A stretch of DNA of 64,000 nucleotides from an uncultured Oscillospiraceae bacterium (GTDB lineage Bacteria > Bacillota > Clostridia > Oscillospirales > Oscillospiraceae). Where the stretch lies: positions 22,418 to 86,417 of the forward strand of contig CANQFV010000006.1 of the NCBI GenBank assembly GCA_947599875.1, given 5' to 3'. The number at the start of each line of letters is the position of its first letter. Position 1 is the stretch's first letter. The notes beneath the pieces are model-generated. The model did no database searches. It saw only the letters and a list, made by a program, of their open reading frames with translations, and was not told the origin of the DNA. The translations under genes and the position numbers were made by a program. Positions 18,350 to 27,831 of this stretch are shown here, piece by piece.

Positions 18350-20358
18350 TGAAGAAAAACGGCGTGGGAGGGCGCTCCCTCATCGGTCTGTGCCTTCTGT
18401 TTCTGTATCTCCCCATCTTCCTGCTGATCTTCTTCAGCTTCAACGCCGGGGATTCCTCCGCCGTGTGGAAGGGGTTCTCCCTCCACTGGTACGCGGAGCT
18501 TTTCCGCAACCGCCTGGTGATCGAGGGGCTGGCCACTACCCTGCTTGTGTCCCTTCTGGCCACGGCCATTTCCACCGTCGCCGGCACCTTCGCCGCCATC
18601 GGCATCTATAACCTGACCAAGAAGTGGCGCGACCCCATTCTGGTGGTGAACGACCTCCCCATGATGAACGCGGATATCGTCACCGGCGTCAGTCTGTGCC
18701 TGTTCTTCGTGGCCTTCTTCCACGGATGGGGCTCCATCGCCGCCTGGTTAAACTCCTGGCAGAGCCTGATCCGGTTCCCCACCCGCCTGACGCTGGGTCT
18801 GGGGACGCTGCTCATCGCCCACGTCTCCTTCAACATCCCCTACGTCATCCTCAACGTGTCCCCCCGGCTCCGGCAGATGGACCGGAATCTGGTGGAGGCG
18901 GCCCAGGATCTGGGATGTACCTGGTTCCAGGCGTTTTACAAGGTGATCCTCCCGGAGATCAAGCCCGGCATCGTATCCGGCGCGCTTATCGCCTTTACCA
19001 TGAGCGTGGACGACTTCGTCATCAGCTACTTCACCGCCGGGTCCTCCACCCAGACCCTGTCGATGGTCATTTACGGCATGACAAAAAAGCGCGTGACGCC
19101 GGTGGTGAACGCCGTCAGTACCCTGATGTTCCTGGCGGTGCTGGTGGTGCTGGTCATCAACAACATCCGCTCGGCCCGTCAGGCCCAGCTGGCCGCCAAG
19201 AGGGCGTCCTTTGAGCCTGTCCCGGAGAGTCCCCGGGTCCAGCGGATCAAGGAGTGGGCCGCCACCCCCAAGGGGCGGCTGACCCGCCGCATTGTCGCCG
19301 GCGTGCTGTGCGCCGCCTTCGTCACCGTGACGGTGTTCCTCACCGCCTTTACCACAAGCCGCCCCGTGGTCAACGTCTGCTCCTGGGGGGAGTATATTGA
19401 CGAGGATCTTATCGACGAGTTTGAGGAGCAGACCGGCATCCGGGTGAATTACCAGACGGCCGAGTCCAACGAGGCCCTGTACTCCCTGCTCAGCAACGGC
19501 GGTGCGGACTACGACGTGGTCGTCCCGTCGGACTATATGATCTCTCAGCTTATCGAGGAGGGGATGCTGGAGGAGCTGGACTACTCCCAGATCCCCAACT
19601 TTGAGAAGATCAGCGACCGGTTTAAAAATCTCCCCTACGATCCGGAGAACAAGTACACCGTCCCCTACACCTGGGGCACCGTGGGCATCATCTACAACGA
19701 AAGCCTGGTGGATGAGGAGATCCACAGCTGGTCGGCCCTGTACGACGACAAGTACGCCGGCCAGGTGCTGCTCATCAACAACTCCCGTGACGCCTTTGGC
19801 ATCGCCCTGAAGTACCTGGGCTACTCCATGAACACCACGGACGAGGGTGAGATCCGCCAGGCCTACGAGCTGGTGCGGGACGCCTACGAGCGGGGCATCT
19901 TCCAGGGCAAGGTGATGGACGAGGTGTTCCAGACGATGGAGGGGGGCAACGCCTCCTTCGCCACCTATTATGCCGGGGACTATCTGTCCATGCTGGAGAA
20001 CAACGAGGATCTGCGCTTCGTCGTTCCGGACGAGGGGTCTAACTGGTTCGTTGACGCCATGTGCGTCCTGAAGGACGCCCCCAACTACGAAAACGCCCTG
20101 AAGTGGATCAACTTCATCGCCTCCACCGATTCCAACCTGCGGAATATGGACTACATCTGGTACGCCAGCCCCAACGAGGAGGCCCTGGAGCTGTATCCGC
20201 AGTGGTACGAGGAGCAGTACGGCGAGGAGCTGGACCCGGAGATCTACTCCATTATGGCCGCGCCCCAGGAAGTCCTGGATCGGTGCGAGATGTATGTCTG
20301 CCTGCCCAAGGCCACCCGCGCCCTCTACAATGAGCTTTGGATCCGGCTGGGGATCTGA
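18349..20358 (+). CDS. PotC-PotD fusion: polyamine permease joined to its binding protein
   Basis: The 669-residue protein combines two parts. Residues 1 to about 275 are a PotC permease with six membrane segments and EAAQDLGCTWFQAFYKVILP. A cytoplasmic linker and an extra membrane helix (about residues 315-335) follow. Residues 345-669 are a PotD-type binding domain beginning VNVCSWGEYIDEDLIDEF. The extra helix would place the binding domain outside while tethering it to the permease, so no lipoprotein signal is needed. No frameshift or stop interrupts the frame. Such fusions occur in some Firmicutes. The operon ends with the strong terminator at 20427-20467. Confidence 0.93.
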   Translation: MKKNGVGGRSLIGLCLLFLYLPIFLLIFFSFNAGDSSAVWKGFSLHWYAELFRNRLVIEGLATTLLVSLLATAISTVAGTFAAIGIYNLTKKWRDPILVVNDLPMMNADIVTGVSLCLFFVAFFHGWGSIAAWLNSWQSLIRFPTRLTLGLGTLLIAHVSFNIPYVILNVSPRLRQMDRNLVEAAQDLGCTWFQAFYKVILPEIKPGIVSGALIAFTMSVDDFVISYFTAGSSTQTLSMVIYGMTKKRVTPVVNAVSTLMFLAVLVVLVINNIRSARQAQLAAKRASFEPVPESPRVQRIKEWAATPKGRLTRRIVAGVLCAAFVTVTVFLTAFTTSRPVVNVCSWGEYIDEDLIDEFEEQTGIRVNYQTAESNEALYSLLSNGGADYDVVVPSDYMISQLIEEGMLEELDYSQIPNFEKISDRFKNLPYDPENKYTVPYTWGTVGIIYNESLVDEEIHSWSALYDDKYAGQVLLINNSRDAFGIALKYLGYSMNTTDEGEIRQAYELVRDAYERGIFQGKVMDEVFQTMEGGNASFATYYAGDYLSMLENNEDLRFVVPDEGSNWFVDAMCVLKDAPNYENALKWINFIASTDSNLRNMDYIWYASPNEEALELYPQWYEEQYGEELDPEIYSIMAAPQEVLDRCEMYVCLPKATRALYNELWIRLGI

Positions 20359-20380
20359 CCCTGAAACAAAAAAACATGGA

Positions 20381-20419
20381 ATTCTGTCGGAAAAGCCCAC
20401 AGGGCTTTTCCGACAGAAT
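20381..20419. terminator. Perfect 18-bp hairpin after the pot operon
   Basis: Arms 20381-20398 and 20402-20419 are fully complementary with a 3-base loop. It lacks a T tract on the plus strand, so it is perhaps a processing or stability hairpin; on the minus strand it is followed by a T-rich stretch. Confidence 0.55.
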
Positions 20420-20426
20420 AAAAAAA

Positions 20427-20467
20427 CCGGGGGATCTGCCCATAAGGGCCGGTCCCCAGGTTTTTTT
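20427..20467. terminator. Bidirectional terminator between pot operon and zinc-ribbon gene
   Basis: An interrupted GC-rich stem (20427-20441 with 20446-20460) is followed by seven T on the plus strand; on the minus strand TTTTTTTATT follows. It serves both convergent units. Confidence 0.8.
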
Positions 20468-20475
20468 CGCTTTTT

Positions 20476-20880
20476 TCAGGTTTTTCCGGAGAAGCGGTTG
20501 CCGCACTTGCGGCAGGTGATGGTGATCTTCCCCTTCCCCTTGGGCACCCGCAGCAGTGTGTGGCAGGTGGGACAGGTGAAGAACTTATACTCCCGGCGCT
20601 GGGCGTACCGGGTCTTCAGATCCCGGAATTTCATGCGGATCCCGGCGGTGCGCGTCAGATACCGGCTGTTCTCCTGGGAGCGCTTGTACACGTTCCGGGA
20701 ACACACCCGCCACCAGGTGTACACAAGCAGGAGCAGCGCCAGCGTCTGCATGATGAACCCGAAGATCCCCCCGAAGAACGACAGCAGCAAAAAGACGATG
20801 GTCAGGATCCAGGTGAACCTGGCCAGGTTGTCAAAGCCGTTGCGTCCCTGGAAGAAGTTGTATAAAAACCGTCTTATCAT
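20476..20880 (-). CDS. Small membrane protein with C-terminal zinc ribbon
   Basis: The 134-residue protein has two hydrophobic helices (about residues 25-55), a basic middle (FRDLKTRYAQRREYKFF) and a C-terminal treble-clef-like pair of cysteines (CPTC and CRKC, 20 residues apart) that should bind zinc. I do not recognise a characterised family. The layout suggests a membrane-anchored protein exposing a nucleic-acid or protein-binding ribbon in the cytoplasm. It is monocistronic between the pot operon and ftsZ. Confidence 0.75.
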   Translation of the reverse strand: MIRRFLYNFFQGRNGFDNLARFTWILTIVFLLLSFFGGIFGFIMQTLALLLLVYTWWRVCSRNVYKRSQENSRYLTRTAGIRMKFRDLKTRYAQRREYKFFTCPTCHTLLRVPKGKGKITITCRKCGNRFSGKT

Positions 20881-21019
20881 AAAAAGACCTCTTGATACAT
20901 ATCTGATACATCATATTGTAGACAATTATCACGGCGGTTGTTTTAATAATCTGTAAATTTTCTTGACAAATCCTTATCCCACCCCCTTGCCAAAAAGGCC
21001 TCCGGCCTTTTGGGCAATA

Positions 21020-21051
21020 AAAGCCGCCGGAAGTTCCCTCCCGGCGGCTTT
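21020..21051 (-). terminator. Terminator of ftsZ
   Basis: AAAGCCGCCGG and its complement (21041-21051) enclose a 10-base loop; TTTTATT follows on the minus strand, 25 bases past the ftsZ stop. Confidence 0.85.
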
Positions 21052-21076
21052 CATCAAAGAAGTGACGATTTACCTG

Positions 21077-22198
<1,122 letters not shown>

Positions 22199-22257
22199 TT
22201 TATATCCTCCTCGGGGCGCTGTGGCCGCGCCCACTATTTGTCTATAATTCTGTGTCT

Positions 22258-22286
22258 ATTTTAACCTGTTTTTCTGCGGAGGTCAA
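22258..22286 (-). promoter_or_regulatory. Promoter of ftsZ
   Basis: On the minus strand TTGACC (22281-22286) and TAAAAT (22258-22263) are separated by 17 bases, about 60 bases before ftsZ. Confidence 0.75.
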
Positions 22287-22338
22287 GAGTATAATGGAAT
22301 TTTTTATTTACTGCTGGGGAAGAGCCGGGTTTTTTCCG

Positions 22339-23088
22339 TCATTCCCTGAAATAGAGCGACCTCGTATCCTCGTCGTAGATCAGGGCCTGGCCCGTTCCCG
22401 GATCGGGGTATTCACTTAAAAATTCGTTGAATTTTGAGAGCTTCGTGTCCAGATCGCCGGATGTACCGAAGTTCACCTTGTAGCCGTTGTACTCAAAGCT
22501 CACGGCGGAGAGGTTGCTCACATCCAATTTTGTGGTCTTGTCCAGCTTCCCGTCCTTGTTCAGCGCCGTCAGCATCGCAACGAGGGCGTCCAGCCGGACG
22601 GCGTCCTCCGAGCCGAAGCTCAGGGTCTTGCCCACCTGGGGCGACAGGGGTGTGGCGCCTGTCACCTCCACGCCCGCGGCGGAGCCGACGGACGTCTCCT
22701 CCAAGATCCTGGCGCTCAGGTCGATGATGTACGCCTTTTCGCCGGCCGTCACATACCCCACGGGGACGCTCTCCGTCACCCGGATCACCACGGTGCCCGG
22801 CAGGCGGCGCTCCACCTTCACCCCGTCAATGTAGGGCAGGGCCGTCTTGATGTCCACCTCCGCCCCGCCGGTATCCATGAAGAAGATACTGCTGTCCAGC
22901 TCCAGGCCGGAGGCGTCCACGATCTGCTGGACGGTATATTTTGAGGCCCCCTCCACGGTGATCTCGGAAACCTTGAAAAACAGCGCCATTGCCGTTATCA
23001 GTACGATCAATATCAGCGCCACAGTCAGCGTGACATACAACGCCGTGTCCCTTGTGTTTCTTCTGAAGCTTCCGTTCGGGTTAGCCAT
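22339..23088 (-). CDS. ftsQ: Cell division protein FtsQ/DivIB
   Basis: The 249-residue protein has a short basic cytoplasmic tail, one membrane helix (about residues 17-40) and a POTRA domain starting at VSEITVEGASKYTVQQIV. A beta-rich domain with FtsQ-type spacing (VRVTESVPVGYV-like) follows. It belongs to the divisome complex with FtsL and FtsB. The ATG at 23088 is chosen because AAAGGA lies at normal distance; an upstream TTG is too close to it. It follows murA, as in many clostridial dcw clusters. Confidence 0.88.
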   Translation of the reverse strand: MANPNGSFRRNTRDTALYVTLTVALILIVLITAMALFFKVSEITVEGASKYTVQQIVDASGLELDSSIFFMDTGGAEVDIKTALPYIDGVKVERRLPGTVVIRVTESVPVGYVTAGEKAYIIDLSARILEETSVGSAAGVEVTGATPLSPQVGKTLSFGSEDAVRLDALVAMLTALNKDGKLDKTTKLDVSNLSAVSFEYNGYKVNFGTSGDLDTKLSKFNEFLSEYPDPGTGQALIYDEDTRSLYFRE

Positions 23089-23103
23089 CTTTCGCAAGTC
23101 CTT

Positions 23104-24357
23104 TCAATCTATTCTCTCGGCCTCCGCCCCCACTGACCGGAGCAGATCCGCAATCTTTTCGTAGCCTCTGTCGATGTGCCGCATCTGGGTGATGATGCTC
23201 TCTCCCTCGGCGGCCAGCGCCGCCACCATCAGGGCGGCGCCTCCCCGCAGATCCGGGGCCTCCACCCTGGCGCCGTGAAGCCGCCCAGGTCCCTGGGCAA
23301 TGGCCACCCGGCCGTCCACCTTGATGTCCGCCCCCATCCGCCTCAGCTCCGGCACATGCCGGAAGCGGCTTTGAAAGACGGTCTCCACAAAAACGCTGAT
23401 CCCCTCCGCCCCCAGGCAGGCCGCCATCAGCGGGGGCTGGGCGTCCGTGGGAAAGCCGGGATACGGGCCGGTAGTGACTGTCCCCGGCGAGCGGAGCTTC
23501 CCCCGGGAGAGGACGCGCATGGTGTCTCCGCACTCCCGGATCTCCACCCCCATGCGGGAGAAGGCGTCAAGCACCGCCCTCATGTGGTCCCCCGCAACGC
23601 CGGTGAGGGTCAGATCCCCTCCCGATGCCGCGGCTGCGGCGATAAAGGTTGCCGCCGCGATCCTGTCCGGGATAATGGTGTGTTGACAGCAGGGAGCAAA
23701 GCCCCCGCCCTCCACGCTCACCGTGGAGGTCCCTTCGCCCCGGATCTTTACGCCCAAGGCCCGCAGATACCGGCCCAGGTCGCCGATCTCCGGCTCCCTG
23801 GCCGCGTTGGTGATCAGGGTCTCCCCCTGTGCCCCGGAGGCGGCGATCATGGCGTTCTCCGTGGCGCCCACACTGGGGATGCTCAAATCGATCCTCCCGC
23901 CCCGAAGGCCGTGGGATCGGAGGAGCAGGTTGCCTCCCCGGGTCTCCAGCTCGGCTCCCAATCGCTCCATCGCCAGCAGGTGCAGGTCGATGGGTCTGGG
24001 GCCAAGCTCGCATCCCCCGGGCATGGAAAGCTTCGCCTCCCCGGCCCTGGCCAAGATCGCCCCCAGAAAGATCACCGACGAGCGCATCCGCCGCATCAGC
24101 TCATCCGGGATGTCGCATCTTGTCATGGTGGAGGAGTCCACATACGCCGTGCCCTGGGTAAATTCCGCCCGGCAGCCCAGGTGTCGAAGGATGTCAATGG
24201 CCGCGTCCACGTCGGAAAGGGCCGGGCAGTTATGTATCACCGTCTCGCCGCCCGATAGGAGAGACGCCGCTAAGATGGGCAAAACGCTGTTCTTCGCGCC
24301 CTGTACATGGATCCGGCCGCAAAGCGCCCGTCCGCCCACTATCTTCAAGCCGCTCAT
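23104..24357 (-). CDS. murA: UDP-N-acetylglucosamine 1-carboxyvinyltransferase MurA
   Basis: The 417-residue enzyme transfers enolpyruvate from PEP to UDP-GlcNAc, the first committed step of peptidoglycan synthesis and the target of fosfomycin. The substrate-binding QGAKNSVLPILAASLL and the catalytic cysteine loop MPGGCELGPRPIDLHL are both intact; the cysteine predicts fosfomycin sensitivity at the target. The start at 24357 (MSGLKIVGG) follows a GGGGGT site. It lies between murG and ftsQ in the dcw operon. Confidence 0.95.
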   Translation of the reverse strand: MSGLKIVGGRALCGRIHVQGAKNSVLPILAASLLSGGETVIHNCPALSDVDAAIDILRHLGCRAEFTQGTAYVDSSTMTRCDIPDELMRRMRSSVIFLGAILARAGEAKLSMPGGCELGPRPIDLHLLAMERLGAELETRGGNLLLRSHGLRGGRIDLSIPSVGATENAMIAASGAQGETLITNAAREPEIGDLGRYLRALGVKIRGEGTSTVSVEGGGFAPCCQHTIIPDRIAAATFIAAAAASGGDLTLTGVAGDHMRAVLDAFSRMGVEIRECGDTMRVLSRGKLRSPGTVTTGPYPGFPTDAQPPLMAACLGAEGISVFVETVFQSRFRHVPELRRMGADIKVDGRVAIAQGPGRLHGARVEAPDLRGGAALMVAALAAEGESIITQMRHIDRGYEKIADLLRSVGAEAERID

Positions 24358-24415
24358 AGGTACCCCCGAAATCAATTTACTTTCAGGTCATACTATGCGT
24401 GGCTGAAAATGCCTG

Positions 24416-25540
24416 TTACTTTTGGAGAAAGTCCAAAATATTCTCCACGATCCTGCTGCAGGCGTCCTTGACGCCCAGGGCCGCGCTCCCCCGCTCAAGG
24501 CTGAGGATGCGCTCCTTATCCCGCAAAAGGCCCACCACGGTGTTGTAAAGTCTCTCCCCCGTCAGGCCCTCCTCCGTCAGCACAACGGCGCCGCCGGCCT
24601 TCTCCAGCTCCCGGGCGTTTTTCGTCTGCTGATCGTTTGTCACGTTGGGGCTGGGCACTAAGACAGCCGCCCGGCCCAGGGCCGTGATCTCCGCCAGGGT
24701 GGAGGCGCCGGCCCGGCAGAGGATCAGATCCGCCGCCGTCATCTCCGTACCCATGTTGTCAATGTAGGGCATGATGTCCACCCAGTCCGGCAGTCCGTAG
24801 ACGCCCAGGGTGCCCAGGCGCTCGATCATCCTCTTGACGCCGGCCTCTCCGCTGCCTGTGGCGTGGAGGTGGCGCACCGCGCCGCTCCGGCAGTTCAGGC
24901 GTATAAACTCCGCCATCTTGCTGTTCATGTCGTCCGCCCCCAGGCTCCCCCAGAAGGAGACGACCAGTGGCTTCCCGGAGACGCCCAGACGGCGCTTGGC
25001 CTCCTCCCGGGTGTACCGGAGGAAGTCCTCCCGGATGGGTGTGCCGGTGATGACCACCCGCTCCGGCCTCTTGCAGTGATCCCGCACCGAGGGGAAGGCC
25101 GCCATCACCCGGTCCACACGGCCGGACAGCATCTTGGTGGTCAGCCCCGGCACGGCGTTGGACTCGTGGATCAGCGTGGGGATATGGCGCTTGGCCGCGT
25201 TTTTCAGCACCGGCCAGCACACATAGCCGCCTGTGCCGATCACCGCGTCCGGCGCAAACTCGTCCAAAATGGCCTTACATTCCCGATCCGATACGGACAG
25301 GTTCCGCAGTGTCTTCAGATTGTGCTTGATATCGCCGGGTTTGACCCCCCGGGCAAAGCCCGTGATGGTGATATTCTTCAGATCAAACCCCGCCGCGGGG
25401 ACAAGGCGTTTTTCCAGCTCCCGCCCGGAACCCACGAAGAGAAACCCGGCGTCGGGGAAAAGCTCCCGGAGCTTTCCCGCCACGGCGAGAGCCGGATTGA
25501 TGTGACCTGCCGTCCCGCCGCACGCAAAAAGAAATCTCAT
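24416..25540 (-). CDS. murG: UDP-GlcNAc:lipid I N-acetylglucosaminyltransferase MurG
   Basis: The 374-residue GT-B enzyme converts lipid I to lipid II on the inner membrane face. It has GGTAGHINPALAVA at the N-terminus and a donor-site region with ADLILCRAGASTLAEITALG. Its length is typical for the family. The start overlaps the ftsW stop by 4 bases. Neighbours ftsW and murA confirm the dcw context. Confidence 0.97.
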   Translation of the reverse strand: MRFLFACGGTAGHINPALAVAGKLRELFPDAGFLFVGSGRELEKRLVPAAGFDLKNITITGFARGVKPGDIKHNLKTLRNLSVSDRECKAILDEFAPDAVIGTGGYVCWPVLKNAAKRHIPTLIHESNAVPGLTTKMLSGRVDRVMAAFPSVRDHCKRPERVVITGTPIREDFLRYTREEAKRRLGVSGKPLVVSFWGSLGADDMNSKMAEFIRLNCRSGAVRHLHATGSGEAGVKRMIERLGTLGVYGLPDWVDIMPYIDNMGTEMTAADLILCRAGASTLAEITALGRAAVLVPSPNVTNDQQTKNARELEKAGGAVVLTEEGLTGERLYNTVVGLLRDKERILSLERGSAALGVKDACSRIVENILDFLQK

Positions 25541-26757
25541 TTTTCCCCGTTCTCCTCATTTTTCCGTTTTCTCAGGGGGATCTCCCTGGATATGGCCAAA
25601 ACGATCCCCATTTCCACCAGCTGCACCAGCAGCGCCGTGCCTCCGTAGCTGAAGAACGGCAAGGAGATACCGGTACACGGGACAAGATTCGTCACCACCG
25701 CCACGTTGAGGAAAACCTGGATCGCCAGCTTACTGGTGATCCCCACGATGACCAGGGCGCCGAATCTGTCCCTGGAGTGGATGGCCAGCCAGTAGCCGCG
25801 GATGATCAGCAGGGCGAAGAGGACGAGGATGAGCATAGCGCCCACAAAGCCCAGCTCCTCGCAGGCGATGGGGAAGATAAAGTCGTTGTGTTCCTCGGGG
25901 AGGTACATGTATTTCTGGCGGCTCTGCCCCAGGCCCACGCCCAGAAGGCCTCCGGAACCGATGGCGTACAGGGACTGGATGGTCTGAAGGCCGGAGTCCA
26001 GCGGGTCTGACCAGGGATCCAGCCAGGCGGTGATGCGGGAGGAGGCGTAGGCCATCTTCGTCACCACCAGGTATCCCACCAGGCCCACCACCACGATCCC
26101 CACCGCGAAATACTGCCAGCGGGTGCCCCCGGCGAACATCATAATGGCTCCCAGGGCGATGACGATCACCGACGCGGAGATGTGCGGCTCCAGCATCAGG
26201 AGGGCCACGGTGACGATCAGGATCAGGGCGAAGGGGACGACGCCGTACTTAAAGGTCCCCATCTGGTTTTTGTAAATACAGATCATATGGGCAAAGGCCA
26301 GGACAATGGCCACCTTGGCGATCTCGGAGGGCTGGAACTGGGTGATGCCCAGGTCGAACCAGCGGTTGGCGCCCACCTGGCTCTTTCCGGTGCCGAAGAA
26401 GGGCACCAGCGCTAAGAGGAAGAGGGAGACCATCAAAAGCGGCATGGCCATGCGCCTATAAAAGGAGGAGTTGAACCGGGAGGCCACCAGCATCAGCGCC
26501 ACCCCCGCCACGGCGAAGAAGAGCTGCCGGACAAAATACTTTGTGGCGTCGTTCTCCTTGTAGTAGGCCCGGGCGAAGCTGGCGGAAAGCACCATGATCA
26601 CCCCGATGGTGAGGATCAGCAGGGTGAGAAGCAAAAACGGAAGGTCGATAGGCCCCCTCTGCACAGCGCGGCTCTCCGCCGTCCTGTCCCGAAGCTCCCT
26701 GGCGGCATACTCAGGCTGCGCGCCGGTATTTCCCTCTGAGGGCGAATAGCTGTCCAT
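25537..26757 (-). CDS. ftsW: SEDS peptidoglycan polymerase FtsW
   Basis: The 406-residue protein has ten membrane helices preceded by a cytoplasmic N-terminus of about 40 residues. The SEDS signature is visible around GVGLGQSRQKYMYLPEEHND and FIFPIACEELGFVGA. FtsW polymerises lipid II glycan strands at the septum with its cognate class B penicillin-binding protein, presumably the one encoded at 29330. It sits between mraY and murG; murD, which usually precedes it, is missing. Confidence 0.95.
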   Translation of the reverse strand: MDSYSPSEGNTGAQPEYAARELRDRTAESRAVQRGPIDLPFLLLTLLILTIGVIMVLSASFARAYYKENDATKYFVRQLFFAVAGVALMLVASRFNSSFYRRMAMPLLMVSLFLLALVPFFGTGKSQVGANRWFDLGITQFQPSEIAKVAIVLAFAHMICIYKNQMGTFKYGVVPFALILIVTVALLMLEPHISASVIVIALGAIMMFAGGTRWQYFAVGIVVVGLVGYLVVTKMAYASSRITAWLDPWSDPLDSGLQTIQSLYAIGSGGLLGVGLGQSRQKYMYLPEEHNDFIFPIACEELGFVGAMLILVLFALLIIRGYWLAIHSRDRFGALVIVGITSKLAIQVFLNVAVVTNLVPCTGISLPFFSYGGTALLVQLVEMGIVLAISREIPLRKRKNEENGEK

Positions 26758-26791
26758 TTTTCTTCCTCCTCCCGATGGATTTCCTGTCTGC

Positions 26792-27817
26792 TCAGCCGGA
26801 GATCATTCCGGTAAAACGCGTCCTCACGGCAAAATAGGTGAGGATCGCCACAGCCGTGGATACGGCGGTAAATACGGTGAAGATCCGTCTCTCCCCCCAT
26901 CCGGAAAGCTCCAGGTGGTGGTGGATCGGCGCCATTTTAAAGATGCGCTTCCCGTGGGAGAGCTTAAAATATGTGACCTGAATAATGTCCGACAGGGTCT
27001 CCACGATATAGATGAGGCCCAGCGGCACGAGAACCAGGGGCATATCCAGGGCGAAGGCCGTGGCGCAGACGGCGCCGCCCAAAAACAGCGAGCCGGTGTC
27101 ACCCATAAACACCTTGGCGGGGTAGAAATTGAAGATCAGGAATCCCACAAGCCCCCCGGCCATCGCGGAGCTGAAAAGGCCCACGGAGCCGTAGCCCGCC
27201 CCCGCGGTCCCCGCGCTCCAGGCGGCGCTGATGGCGGCATAGCACAGCGCCACGGGCACGGACACCCCGGCGGCCAGACCGTCGATGCCGTCCGTGATGT
27301 TCACGGCGTTGACACAGCCCACGATGATGAACACCGCCAGCACCAGGTAGACCGGGTACGGCAGACGGACGGTCACGTTGAAGAAGGGCACATACAGGTT
27401 GGAGCTGAGGTGTCCCTCCAGCCGGAGCAGAAAGATGAGGACTGCCGCCGCAGCCGTCTGGAGCGCCAGCTTCTGAAGGGCCGTCAGCCCCAGGTTCCGC
27501 TTCTTCTTCACCTTTTCATAGTCGTCTAAAAATCCGATAAGGCCGAAGAGCAGGGAGAACACCAGGATGATGATGTGCCGGTAGTCCCCGGCGGCGATCT
27601 CGTCGATCCCGCCCAAAAGGCACATGGCCGTGATCCCCGCGATGAACATGAGTCCCCCCATTGTGGGCGTCCCCTGCTTGGAGGCGTGCCAGGTGGGGCC
27701 GTCCTCGCGTATGGTCTGACCGGCTTTCATTCTCCGGAGCGCCGGGATCAGGACAAGGCCCGTGATCACTGTCACCAAAAAGGATCCCGCAAAGCCCAGG
27801 ATAAGGTGGATGTACAT
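26792..27817 (-). CDS. mraY: Phospho-MurNAc-pentapeptide translocase MraY
   Basis: The 341-residue, ten-helix membrane enzyme attaches phospho-MurNAc-pentapeptide to undecaprenyl phosphate to make lipid I. It shows the FLDDYEKVKKKRNLGLT loop, VNITDGIDGLAAG and FMGDTGSLFLGG with catalytic aspartates, and the histidine-rich MAPIHHHLELSGW loop. It starts 14 bases after murE with no room for murF. Confidence 0.97.
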   Translation of the reverse strand: MYIHLILGFAGSFLVTVITGLVLIPALRRMKAGQTIREDGPTWHASKQGTPTMGGLMFIAGITAMCLLGGIDEIAAGDYRHIIILVFSLLFGLIGFLDDYEKVKKKRNLGLTALQKLALQTAAAAVLIFLLRLEGHLSSNLYVPFFNVTVRLPYPVYLVLAVFIIVGCVNAVNITDGIDGLAAGVSVPVALCYAAISAAWSAGTAGAGYGSVGLFSSAMAGGLVGFLIFNFYPAKVFMGDTGSLFLGGAVCATAFALDMPLVLVPLGLIYIVETLSDIIQVTYFKLSHGKRIFKMAPIHHHLELSGWGERRIFTVFTAVSTAVAILTYFAVRTRFTGMISG

Positions 27818-27831
27818 TTGCCTACCTCGCT

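Noticed and set aside
20381..20419. Perfect inverted repeat considered as an insertion-sequence end
   Set aside because: It is a single short hairpin with a 3-base loop, with no transposase or target duplication; it fits an RNA hairpin after the operon.
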